Origin: Tribonema minus
Lineage: Eukaryota > Sar > Xanthophyceae > Tribonematales > Tribonemataceae
Length of the DNA stretch: 64,000 nucleotides
Direction: 5' to 3'
Assembly: GCA_017506865.1 (NCBI GenBank)
Contig: JAFCMP010000021.1
Coordinates: forward strand, 62,001 to 126,000
Shown piece by piece: positions 49,505 to 59,205 of this stretch. Position numbers and translations under genes: made by a program. Position 1 is the first letter of the stretch. Every line of letters begins with the position of its first letter. Under the pieces are notes generated by a model. The model searched no databases and was not told the DNA's origin. It worked only from the letters and a program-made list of their open reading frames with translations.

Positions 49505-51270
49505 CTACCCCAGAGGCCTATCGCCTTCAGGCTCCTGTGCCGCTGAGCGGTACACGCCGCGGAGGCCAATGTTGACGGCCCCCGCGACGTCCCGGTTGAA
49601 CACTGCGTGAGCGGTGTCGGGGTGGAGGGGACAGATCGTTCCGGCTACGCCAGGGTTCGTTATGCACGTCCTGTTTCGGTAGCCTTCTTCGATAGTCTCC
49701 CTGCGACACCCCGGACACGTGATGCTCGTGTACGCCTCCCCCACCATTACCACTACGAAGTTCTGGCAGCACTCCCGGATGATCTTCTTGCGCGGCGCAG
49801 ATGCGCAGCCGCTCTTGGCTTGAAAGCTCGCCGCTCCGAAGAAGACGACGCGCCGCTTGCCGCGCTCCTCGACCGGTACCATGGCGTCGGCGACCGCCGC
49901 GACGGCACGCTGTACGGAGCTGTAGCGCCTGAAAGCGTGGTGACGTCGAGTGTCCTGCAGCAGCTCTTCGAAGAGGTGAGGGCTCTCATGCGCCCAGGCA
50001 CGGCAGTACGCCGTGTACTCCGCCAGCGCCGAAGTGCGGCGACGCTGGCCGGTGAGGGCGTCGAGCGCGCCGCCGTAAGCGGCGTTGTCGCGGCGGCGCT
50101 TCTCCTCCTTCTGCTCCGACAGCTTTGCGAGCGTGCCGTCCTGGTAGCGGTCGCCGGCGAAGCCGCGGCGAGTCGCCGTCGACATGAGCGCGGCGGCGTT
50201 AGGCCGACGCCACTCCTGCCCAGCGCCTCGACACCGGACACGATCTCGACCTGTCCGGGGTCGAAGGCGGAGACGATGACGCCGTCGAGGTCGGACAGCG
50301 ACTCGCTGGTGATTGCCTCGACGTTGTAGACTCCGTGGCCGATGTCGATAATCTCTCTCATGGTCCTCGGCATGCTGCCTAGGGCCCGGTACCCCGCCTT
50401 CGCGAGCCCCCATAGTCCCGGTGCGCCGCCGTTGTCTAGCGCCGACGTGACGAGATGAAGCTTCACCTGCACTCCGTCTGTGAGAAAGCTGGCATCAACA
50501 AAGAGAGGGCACCGCAAGGCCGTCGCGTCGAAGGCGGCGATAGCGTCCGGGTCGCAGAGGGTAGCCCTGATTGCCGCCTGCTGCTGCGTCTTCTTGAGGG
50601 CGATGAAGGCGCCGTGCTCGCTTCGCGCATACTGCCCTCCTGATCCTCGGAGGCATGGTATGTTGGCTCGCTTCGAGAACACATCGAAGAAGTCTTGGTA
50701 CCACCAGGGGCCGCCGCAGTCCTTGAGCGCGCAGCCGAAGAGTTTACGGATGGCCTTCTGGTCGATGCGGACAAATGCCGCACCGGTCTTGCACGTGGGA
50801 AGCGGCGACATCTCCCTCGCCGGCTTGCCGTCGTGCTGCCACCGTTCGCTCATGAAGGCGCTCCGTCGCTCTTTATCCTGCGAGACGAGACGCCACGACT
50901 CAGCGCGGACGCTCTCGTAGAGCCGATGGTCCGCGCTTAGATAGTCTCGCTGAAGACCGTAGCAGAAGGTGATCTTCGAGGGTATGTCCGTGCTGTCCTC
51001 CACGGGGCGCGCCGACAGAGCGTCGAGAAGAGGCTGAAACTGTGACATCTCGACGCCGAAGAGGCCGTGGTGCACGAAGAGCACGTTGAGCTGCTGGAGA
51101 GACGGCGTCGGCCGCGCGACGACTGCGGTCATGATGTCGTGGAGTCGCCGAGCGAACGCATTCTTGGTCATGTTGCCGCGGTGCTGCGCGAGACGCCGAC
51201 GAAGCGCCCATCGGACGATCGACTCGACGCGCTTCGGGTAGACAATGTCGTAGAGATTGGTGAGAGCCCA
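49505..51270 (-). pseudogene. Fanzor/TnpB-type RNA-guided nuclease, truncated and frameshifted
   Basis: Fanzor proteins are eukaryotic relatives of TnpB that cut DNA guided by an RNA. One frame runs from the satellite edge at 51270 (WALTNLYDIVYPKRVES) to about 50220 and includes SAFDPGQVEIVSG, the first RuvC aspartate. The second frame, about 50220 to 49505, has VVFFGAASF, then GEAYTSITCPGC with the RuvC glutamate and the first zinc-finger cysteines, then FNRDVAGAVNI with the last RuvC aspartate. All three catalytic residues survive. One base appears missing near 50218. The N-terminus is cut by the satellite junction. The neighbouring DNA shows no transposase gene. No guide-RNA sequence can be identified by eye. 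Confidence 0.78.
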
Positions 51271-52590
51271 CTCTCTGAAAAGTATTTATGGCAGTACCGG
51301 ATTGCAAAGTACAGACTGTTGAAGTAAGAAGTAAACTTCAAATTATACTATTTTCAAGATACATACCCTTTAGGGTCAGTAACCATGTAGGGGAGCCTTG
51401 AACCTCCGATAGTCACCACTCACCCTACCGGTACATGATGCTACATAATAATTGCGTGATTTACGAAAATCTGCTAAGGGTCGTACCTGTCCGATTTTGG
51501 GTCAGCCTCTCTGAAAAGTATTTATGGCAGTACCGGATTGCAAAGTACAGACTGTAGAAGTAAGAAGTAAGCTTCAAATTATACTAATTTTCAAGATACA
51601 TACCCTTTAGGGTCAGTAACCATGTAGGGGAGCCTTGAACCTCCGATAGTCACCACTCACCCTACCGGTACATGATGCTACATAATATTTGCGTGATTGA
51701 CGAAAATCTCCTAAGGGTCGTACCTGTCCGATTTTGGGTCAGCCTCTCTGAAAAGTATTTATGGCAGTACCGGACTGCAAAGTACAGACTGTTGAAGTAA
51801 GAAGTAAACTTCAAATTATACTATTCTCAAGATACATACCCTTTAGGGTCAGTAACCATGTAGGGGAGCCTTGAACCTCCGATAGTCACCACTCACCCTA
51901 CCGGTACATGATGCTACATAATATTTGCGTGATTTACGAAAATCTCCTAAGGGTCGTACCTGTCCGATTTTGGGTCAGCCTCTCTGAAAAGTATTTCTGG
52001 CAGTACCGGATTGCAAAGTACAGACTGTTGCAGTAAGAAGTAAACTTCAAATTATACTATTTTCAAGATACGTACCCTTTAGGGTCAGTAACCATGTAGG
52101 GGAGCCTTGAACCTCCGATAGTCACCACTCACCCTACCGGTATATGATGCTACATAATATTTGCATGATTTACAAAAATCTCCTAAGGGTCGTACCTGTC
52201 CGATTTTGGGTCAGCCTCTCTGAAAAGTATTTCTGGCAGTACCGGATTGCAAAGTACAGACTGTTAAAGTAAGAAGTAAACTTCAAATTATATTTAGTAA
52301 CAAAATACATACCCTTGAGGGTCAGTAACCATATAGGGGAGCCTTGAACCTCCGATAGTCACCACTCACCCTGCCGGTATATGATGCTACATAATATTTG
52401 CGTGATTTACCAAAGTCTGCTAAGGGTCGTACCTGTCCGATTTTGGGTCAGCCGCTCTGAAAAGTAATTCTGGCAGTACCGGATTGCAATGTTCAAACTG
52501 TTAATCATGTAGGGGAGGCTTCAACCTTCTTTAAGCACCTTTCACTCTACTAGTTATGATGCAGTTTTATACACTTTAGGGTGACATCAT
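51271..52590. repeat. Satellite array, right part
   Basis: About five to six 236-bp units continue the array of 37809-41744 in the same orientation, starting at CTCTCTGAAAAGTATT. The units are variants not identical to those in the 708-bp higher-order part. The last unit, from about 52495, is degenerate (GTAGGGGAGGCTTCAACC), so the array fades at its outer edge. Confidence 0.92.
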
Positions 52591-52653
52591 GTTTGATATC
52601 GGGCGCTACAATGGTTTTTAGCTTTTTTCTCTAAACGTACTGCTAACAGAGCC

Positions 52654-53460
52654 ATGCCATACAGATTCAGGTTTGCTGCAGACGACGATGATGAGATTGA
52701 TTTCTCGTGCGATGTGCAGTGCCAGCAGTGCAGTGCGTTCACCAAGCGTGGCGACAGGTGTAAGCGAACAGTGTGCATAGGGTTGCCCTATTGCTGTGCG
52801 CACTTGCTGAGCGAGCAGGACTTGAAGGTTAAAGATGTTCCAGGCATGGGTAAAGGCCTATTTGCATGGCTCTCGCCTAACGAACTCCGCGACAGAGAAC
52901 AGCACCGACGAGATACCGTCGTGTTTAAGAAAAAGTCACAGATATTGTCGACGTACCTCGGTGAGGTTCTAACAACTGCCCAAATGGACAGCCGCTACGG
53001 CGCAGGAGACACATACAACAGTGTGTACGCCATCGGCTTCCACCGAGAAGTCAACTCTCAAGGAGATGAGATCACCAGCAGCAGCATAGACGCAGCGTGC
53101 AAGCGTGGTATCGCCAGTCTGATCAACCACGGTAAATCCGTACATCCGCGCGACCAGCCGGAGGTCGGTGTCCAGTACGCAAACTGTTACTGGAGGAAAA
53201 AGCCGGACGCCAAGACGCTGACACCTACTCGCATATTTGTAGAGGCGAAGCGCGACATCAAGCACGGACAGGAACTGCGCATAGACTACGGTGGCAAACA
53301 GTCTTACAAGATTCTCGCAGCCGATTATGATGACACTGACCTCTACAGCAACCCCCCCAACATTCGCACATGCACAGAGTATGTGCGCGCCAGAGCGGTT
53401 CCCCAGTGCTCGCCGCACACGCGGTCGCGCAGCCGCACCCCGGCTCGCTGCAGAAAGTGA
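52654..53460 (+). CDS. SET-domain protein (putative lysine methyltransferase)
   Basis: This 268-residue protein has a Cys/His cluster at about residues 23-50 (CQQCSAFTKRGDRCKR, then CIGLPYCCAH), which could bind zinc. A SET domain follows: VPGMGKGLFAW, STYLGEVL, then KRGIASLINHG in place of the usual R-F-x-N-H, YANCYW, and RDIKHGQELRIDYGG, which contains the DYG of the catalytic site. The C-terminus is Arg/Ser-rich. The SET domain is interrupted by extra loops but is complete. Viral SET proteins methylate host histone H3; the target here is not known. The gene lies just after the satellite. Confidence 0.85.
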   Translation: MPYRFRFAADDDDEIDFSCDVQCQQCSAFTKRGDRCKRTVCIGLPYCCAHLLSEQDLKVKDVPGMGKGLFAWLSPNELRDREQHRRDTVVFKKKSQILSTYLGEVLTTAQMDSRYGAGDTYNSVYAIGFHREVNSQGDEITSSSIDAACKRGIASLINHGKSVHPRDQPEVGVQYANCYWRKKPDAKTLTPTRIFVEAKRDIKHGQELRIDYGGKQSYKILAADYDDTDLYSNPPNIRTCTEYVRARAVPQCSPHTRSRSRTPARCRK

Positions 53461-53522
53461 ATTCAATTTCAATTAAAGAGCAGCAGCTTTATGATAAGAG
53501 TGAAGAGAAATAAGTTCAAAAG

Positions 53523-54044
53523 TCAACATCTGCAGCACAACTCCTGCTGCATGGTCTCAAGTTGTGCTCCTGTTTGGTGGTCATGTCCAATTTCACACAT
53601 GAGGGCACTGAACTTCGAAATCGCTGCACGGGCCTGTGCGTCCCCCAGCGGCATGGTGCACGCTCTGGCCCAGCCTATTTTTGCAGCGTCCGCCAGCGCT
53701 TGAATGTCGGTCATGCTGAATCGGATGTCATCCCGCATGCTCCACACTCGCATGAACCGCCCCGCGTCGGCTGTAAGGGCGAGCTCCACGAGCACCTGCA
53801 CCAAAAGTGGCGCGTGAACCTTGTCCGGCTCCACAGCATCAAGAAGGGTGTCCAGTACACGAACTGCGCCGCTATGCGCTGCTGCAGCGAGAGCTGATCT
53901 ATGCCCATATGCCCTCGTCTGTGGCAGTAGGGTGCGTGCTTGCCACTTCCAGACAGGTACAGGGACCCACAAAGGCCGCCCCCGGAGCCTCCCACAACTG
54001 CCGCCCTGGATTGCTGAGCTTATCTCTTCCGGGGACCAGAACAT
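53523..54044 (-). CDS. Protein of unknown function with ankyrin-like helices
   Basis: This is a 173-residue protein, mostly helical. Its centre (SALAAAAHSGAVRVLDTLLDAV) resembles an ankyrin helix-turn-helix unit, and the helices that follow could be divergent repeats. No other motif is recognised. It is convergent with the SET gene. Confidence 0.5.
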   Translation of the reverse strand: MFWSPEEISSAIQGGSCGRLRGRPLWVPVPVWKWQARTLLPQTRAYGHRSALAAAAHSGAVRVLDTLLDAVEPDKVHAPLLVQVLVELALTADAGRFMRVWSMRDDIRFSMTDIQALADAAKIGWARACTMPLGDAQARAAISKFSALMCEIGHDHQTGAQLETMQQELCCRC

Positions 54045-54086
54045 GTGAGCTGTGGCGCCTAACTAAATGAGTCAAAAATATATTTG

Positions 54087-54184
54087 GATTTATCAAAAAC
54101 CGGATTCGGTCACATTGCGAACTTTTGATATATGAATTTTTGATATACCGCTTTTTCGATATACCGGATTTTTGATATACCGAA
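54087..54184. promoter_or_regulatory. AT-rich iterons upstream of the DNA polymerase gene
   Basis: Four direct copies of a TTTTTGATATACCG-like unit lie at about 54123-54184, spaced 15-17 bp apart. One inverted copy (TATCAAAAACCGGA) lies at about 54090. The group ends 80 bp before the polymerase start. The arrangement fits a binding-site cluster, promoter or replication element, but function is unknown. Confidence 0.6.
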
Positions 54185-54263
54185 TCCCCGAATCCTCAGG
54201 CGACGCGAATCTGAACCACAGCATTTAATCTTGGAATCAGGTCAGAGCCCAAGCTATAGGGCT

Positions 54264-57200
54264 ATGAAGTTTTTCCTGCTTCATGCTGCATATGAGAAGG
54301 TACAACAGCAGGACGGAGAGGTCAGTTCCGTGAGGCGTATCCAGATCTTTGCACGTACCTCCAACGGCGATACAGCACTGGTCACGGTGAACGACTGGTC
54401 GCCTTACGGGTACGTCAAGGTGCCTACATCTGAGCTGCGTCGTACCGAGACCTTCGCCAAACAGGTCCAGAAAAAGTTCAACGCAGAGGGTGTGGAGGTA
54501 GTCCTTCGAAAGCAGTTCATCGGTTTCACCAACCTCAAGGAGCAGAAATACGCCATGTTTCGAACGAAGAGGTGGCCGATATGGCAATGGGAAGCGCAGA
54601 ATGTGATCGAAGGAGGGGTGAAAGCGTTTCACAAATTCTTCGATGAGACAGGCTTGCGCTCAGGAGCGTGGTTCGAGTTGCCAGATGACGCCTTGCAGAC
54701 GGGTGCGGTCACGTATCCTCAGAGCACCTGCAAGCGCCACTACCAGTGCCGTATGAGCCAGCTCGTCCCACGCACCGACGACACGACTCCGCCGAAGCTC
54801 ACCATCATGGCCTACGATCTCGAGACGACAGGCTTGGACCCCGATCAATGCACGATCAATGAAGTTTGCCTCATATTCTGGGACACAGCACAAGCAGAAA
54901 TCCCAGAGATCGGGGAGCCAGGTGAGGAGAGATCTGTGGTGATATGCACCCAACCCACTGCCACCATGAAGGGAACGAACGTCATCGAGGTCCCCGACGA
55001 GCGAGCGCTTCTGGTCGAGATGACGAAGCACATCGTGCGGCATGACCCGGATGTGTTGACGGGCTACAACCTCACGTTCGACAACAGATTTCTAATGGCC
55101 AAGGCTGCCAAATACAAGGCCAAGATGACGGAGCAGTTCAGCTTCTACAACGCCGGCAGATGTCGCCTCCTACTTCCAGGAATCGCAGATCACCAAAGCG
55201 GCCATGGGGTGCAACGACCGGGTTCTGTGGACTGTGTCCGGCAGGGCCGTCATTGATTTGATGATGTTCGCAAAAGCGAATTTCACAGCTCTTCCGGATT
55301 ACAAGCTCAACACGATGTCTGACATTTTCATCCACGAACAGAAAGAGGATATCGTCTTCGGCCAGATATTCGAGGGGTTCAACAATGCGGACCGCTACGA
55401 CCTTCGCGGCGAGGTGAGTAAACATAAATGCTGCTCTGTTGTGCTGGTGTGGTGACGCTGCGACGACACTATGACATGATCTAACATTCCTGCTGTCACT
55501 GTTGTCGTGTGCGCAGATAGCATTCTACTGTGCCATCGACGGGCGGCTCTGCCTCCAGCTCATGAAGCACTGGTCCGCACATGTGGCATGCATGGAGGAG
55601 GCTGCTGTGGCGTGCATGAACTATGCCGATATATCGACCACGGGGCGCCAGATCAAGGTGGTGTCGATGATACAAGGCGATATTTCGGCGAGTGGGTGTT
55701 CAACACACCGCCACCTGCTCCGTCAGGTGGATATCAGGGAGCGACAGTCATCACCCCCACCACTGGTTTCTACGGCGGTCCTACGGAGCAAGTCGTTCTG
55801 CTGGACTTCGCATCACTCTACCCGAACTTGATGCGGTCTCATGGAGTCTGCCCTTCAAGATATATCAGAGACGACATGCCGAATGAGGTGGCGGCATCAT
55901 TGGAGGACGGCGTTGAAGTGGTGTGCCACAACGTCGCACCGGGAAAGGTGGTCAAGCTGGCCAAGCTGTCGGACAAGACTGACGTCCCAGTCTTCACGAG
56001 AATCTTGACGAAACTGCTGGACGAGAGGAAAAAGGTGCGGCAGCAGATGAAGATCGTGACGGATCCCGACGAGTTGAACATTTTGGACAAGAGACAACTG
56101 GCGAAGAAGGTCGCATGCAACTCTGCCTACGGCATTTTGGGGACCACGTCCGGCATGATGCCCCTTCCCGACCTCGCTGCCGTCACCACCTACCAGGGAC
56201 GCATGGTTCTGCAGGTGACAATTGATATTGCGACCAAGGAGTACGGGGCGACGGTCGTCGGCGGAGATACGGATTCCATCTTCGTGCTCTTGCCTCACCT
56301 AGGCCCTGAAGCGGTGCCAGAGGAACCTGATGACGAGTGGAGGTCGAAGCGCATGGACGACGTGTTCAAGATGTCGGATACCATCGCCGAGCATGTCACC
56401 CGACACCTTCACGAAACGTTTGCGAGCACGGCCATGTGCCTTGAGGGTGAGGGGGTCTTACATCCGCTCGCGTATTACAAAAAAAAGAGGTATGCCGCCA
56501 TGCTACATGAGCCCGGCAAGCCCACCAAGATGAAGATGCGAGGTGTGGTGGCCGTCAGAAATGACTGGAGTCGGCTCACCAAGGAGCTGGCGGGGGATGT
56601 GCTGCGCATGTCCATCCAGGAAAACGACCCTACTGGGGCACTCGCGCATCTGCGGGACACGCTCGCGAAGATGAGGCGGGGGGAGATTCCCAGCGAAATG
56701 TTTGTTATCAAGAAGCAGCTCCACACATACGAGCCCAAGACAAAGTCGCCCCACACTCAGATGGCTATTCGCATCAGGAAAAAGGACCCTTCGGCGGCAC
56801 CCATACTCGGGTCAAAAGTTGAATATGTCTTTCGTCGCGGACCGGAGGACATTTCGGATCGCGCCTACTCACCGGAAGAGGTGGCGCCAAACCAGATTGA
56901 TATCGGGTACTACTTTGAGCGCCAGTTGCTCAAGCCGATGTCTGAGCTGCTGGCGCCGATGATCGATGGAGGAATTGGCAAGCTGCGCCGGCTGTTGGTG
57001 AACGAACAGGCGCAGCAGCCAGAGATCTCAGCATTCGCAGAGGGATATAAGGAGAGGATTGCCAGCACGACAGTACCTGCGGTTAGTGCAGATGTCGGCA
57101 GCAAGAAGCCACGCCAGGCCGGGTTGGGCATGTTTGGCATGAGCGGGGGGACGGGGGTGAGCAAATGGGCTGTGGACACTGAAAAGCCCAAGCGGAAGGT

Positions 57201-57273
57201 CGCACAGATATCGGGGAATGCGAAGAAGAGCAAGCAGCAGACTTTGGCGTTTTTCGTGCCGATTTCTCAATAA
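54264..57273 (+). CDS. Family B DNA polymerase with one intron and two frameshifts
   Basis: This is the replicative DNA polymerase expected of a large DNA virus. ATG 54264 opens an exonuclease domain with Exo I (AYDLETTG) and Exo II (GYNLTFDNRF). The frame shifts by +1 at about 55159, continues to 55413, and is joined by a 103-bp GT-AG intron (55414-55516, GTGAGT...GCGCAG) to 55517. It shifts by -1 at about 55676. From there to 57273 it is uninterrupted, with motif A (LLDFASLYPNLM), motif B (KKVACNSAYG), motif C (GGDTDSIF) and YYKKKRY. The last residues, QQTLAFF, match a PCNA-binding PIP box. As it stands the gene would not give a full-length protein. Confidence 0.88.
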
Positions 57274-57580
57274 ATAAACTAACAAGTGATGTTGTGTTTG
57301 ATGCTTTCTGCCGCCGGTGTTGCTGCTGTTGCCCAAGCTGCACAAGTTTTGTGTACCCCACACCACCGTTTCAAGCTATATTGCTGTTGTGCCGTGCTGA
57401 GCTGCGCAGAAGAACTCATTATGCAAACAACCGGCTTGCTTACCACTACGGTACACGCGTTCAGAGATTCGGGAGATTCGATAAATATATATCACGTCAG
57501 GGTGCGCAAATATTAAATATTGCTGCACGTCAATGTGCAGCACTCATTCACAACCTCTCTGACCGTCGGTCACTTGCAAC
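57274..57580. promoter_or_regulatory. Intergenic and promoter region of the second paralogue
   Basis: This 307-bp gap follows the polymerase. The polymerase has TCAATAAATAAAC at its end, a likely 3' processing signal. From 57483 to 57580 the DNA is nearly identical to 14626-14725, the upstream region of the paralogue. Confidence 0.65.
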
Positions 57581-58972
57581 ATGACCATAGTGGCATGCAA
57601 GACGGCCGAGCAGATCAAGAAGCAGAGCCGGATCTGTACCAACGCAAAGAAACCCGAAATGTCGTGTAAGAGACGCCCAAATATGACGTTTGCGGACTTA
57701 AAGAAGGCATTCATTGACTGGGGCTACGACCTTGACGACGATGACGACAAGCAGCTGAAGCACATCGAAGAGCAGAAGAAACGGATCTCATGGTGCATGA
57801 TGCTCCTCAACGACGGCACAGTCACGCCGAGCTACACAAACATCCAAACGGGCCATACTGCACGGGCAAACACGACGCCCGAGGTGATTCAGGCGCGCAA
57901 GGAGGCAGGGTATGCAAAGCGGAGCGCGTCGATGATAGCGTGCGGTTATGGCCAGCAACATCATCTGGAGAAATTGACGCTCAAAGCGCTGATGGACGTC
58001 ACAGGTCTGCATGACAAGCTCGGGCACCAGTGGGCGCCGGACGGCGTGCAAGTGGACGAGGCGCTGAAACTCTTGAGCACGGCCGAGGACGAACACTGCC
58101 TGACTCAGCTCAAGGCGTGCTATACAACGGATGGAGGGCGGTTCAATTTCAACTTGACGAAATCAGATATGCGCACCAAGTACGCCGGGCAGTTGATCAT
58201 CGCGATTGGCTACAAGCTGTGTGATGACGGTGAGATCATCGTCACCCAAGTCTTTGTGCTGTCTCATCCCGATGATATGCCCGGTGAATATTTTAGTCCC
58301 AGGGTCGATCCTAAGGGGGAGGATTCACATCAGCTCCTTCGAACGCGCATGGACAACGATGAGCTGCAGAAGGAGTGCGGGCAAACGATATTGGACGGCA
58401 TGCTGAAGGTCACTCACCGCACGCTTCACGACGCATTCTTCAGCCTCGACGTCAACCGCAACGTTGCTGCCAACAGCAAGACGGAGCTCATAGGCATCAA
58501 GTACATCATGGGCGCGCTCCCACAGAACACTACGATGACGCTGGCCAGCGACAAGAACAAAACAGTCGACCTCTTACTGCATCGGGGTGTTTCACTCGGC
58601 ATCTCGGCCAAGACTGCGACCCTGAATAACAAGAAGCAGCCCGATGGGAGTTTTTCGGGATATTACTTTGGTAAAGGAGCGGCGCCCGACCACGACAAGT
58701 GCGACTGGGTATTGATTGTGTACCTGGACACAGCACGCACAGCTGTGGAAGGTTTTTCTGCAATCAGCGGCTGCGCAGTGTACGAAGACGACGAGGGTAA
58801 AACCTTCTGTTGGAACAAGTCGGAACGCAAGGAGGGGGTTGACTACAAGATCAAGAAGTATCCGGCATCCGCGCTGGCGCGGGTTGTTGACCTCATGTTC
58901 GAGAACCGAGGACAGCAGATCACTTTGTACATGGAATATGTTGTTATCTATTTCTACTCTGCATTGTGCTAG
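57581..58972 (+). CDS. Paralogue of 14726-16075, protein of unknown function
   Basis: This 463-residue protein aligns with the product of 14726 along its whole length, including DDDDDK, WAPDGVQVD, MRTKYAGQLIIAIGYKL, GISAKTA and CDWVL. The Asp of the paralogue's AVDFSLHRG is kept as TVDLLLHRG. The paralogue ends at QQITL, whereas here the reading frame continues 14 residues, so the original stop was lost. Substitutions are spread evenly and keep the frame, so both copies have probably been under selection. Function is unknown; see the nuclease suggestion under the other copy. Confidence 0.75.
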   Translation: MTIVACKTAEQIKKQSRICTNAKKPEMSCKRRPNMTFADLKKAFIDWGYDLDDDDDKQLKHIEEQKKRISWCMMLLNDGTVTPSYTNIQTGHTARANTTPEVIQARKEAGYAKRSASMIACGYGQQHHLEKLTLKALMDVTGLHDKLGHQWAPDGVQVDEALKLLSTAEDEHCLTQLKACYTTDGGRFNFNLTKSDMRTKYAGQLIIAIGYKLCDDGEIIVTQVFVLSHPDDMPGEYFSPRVDPKGEDSHQLLRTRMDNDELQKECGQTILDGMLKVTHRTLHDAFFSLDVNRNVAANSKTELIGIKYIMGALPQNTTMTLASDKNKTVDLLLHRGVSLGISAKTATLNNKKQPDGSFSGYYFGKGAAPDHDKCDWVLIVYLDTARTAVEGFSAISGCAVYEDDEGKTFCWNKSERKEGVDYKIKKYPASALARVVDLMFENRGQQITLYMEYVVIYFYSALC

Positions 58973-59205
58973 CGTGCAATCGAATAACTGCACTTGCACC
59001 TGGTCATGTGACGCACTATAAAAGTGGTTTGTGTATAAAGTCACTAAAGATCAGCAATCATGTTGCAAGTCTGCAGAATTGTATAGGCAGCATGCAGCAG
59101 TGCCACAGTGTCTATCACAACAAATGTCAAAAATGTGCTGAGTGATTGAGTTGCTCGATCAGTATATAAAATGCTGGTTTATGACTGCTGTGTAGCCCAC
59201 CTACA
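58973..59205. other. Intergenic region with TATA-like motifs
   Basis: The gap has CACTATAAAAGTGG at about 59015 and GTATATAAAATGC at about 59162. No gene is seen. It lies between the tails of two convergent genes, so these may be remnants or belong to a small transcript. Confidence 0.35.

Larger units (their letters stand above)
41745..51270. other. GC-rich 9.5-kb block interrupting the satellite
   Basis: Satellite sequence breaks off at 41744 and resumes in the same orientation at 51271, only about 7 bp further along the unit. The DNA between is much GC-richer and carries an intron-containing gene, unlike the compact virus-type genes outside. No terminal inverted repeats or target-site duplication are visible. 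Genes at both edges are cut (a partial frame on the left, the Fanzor gene on the right). The block looks like a host fragment joined into the array rather than a complete transposon. Confidence 0.75.
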
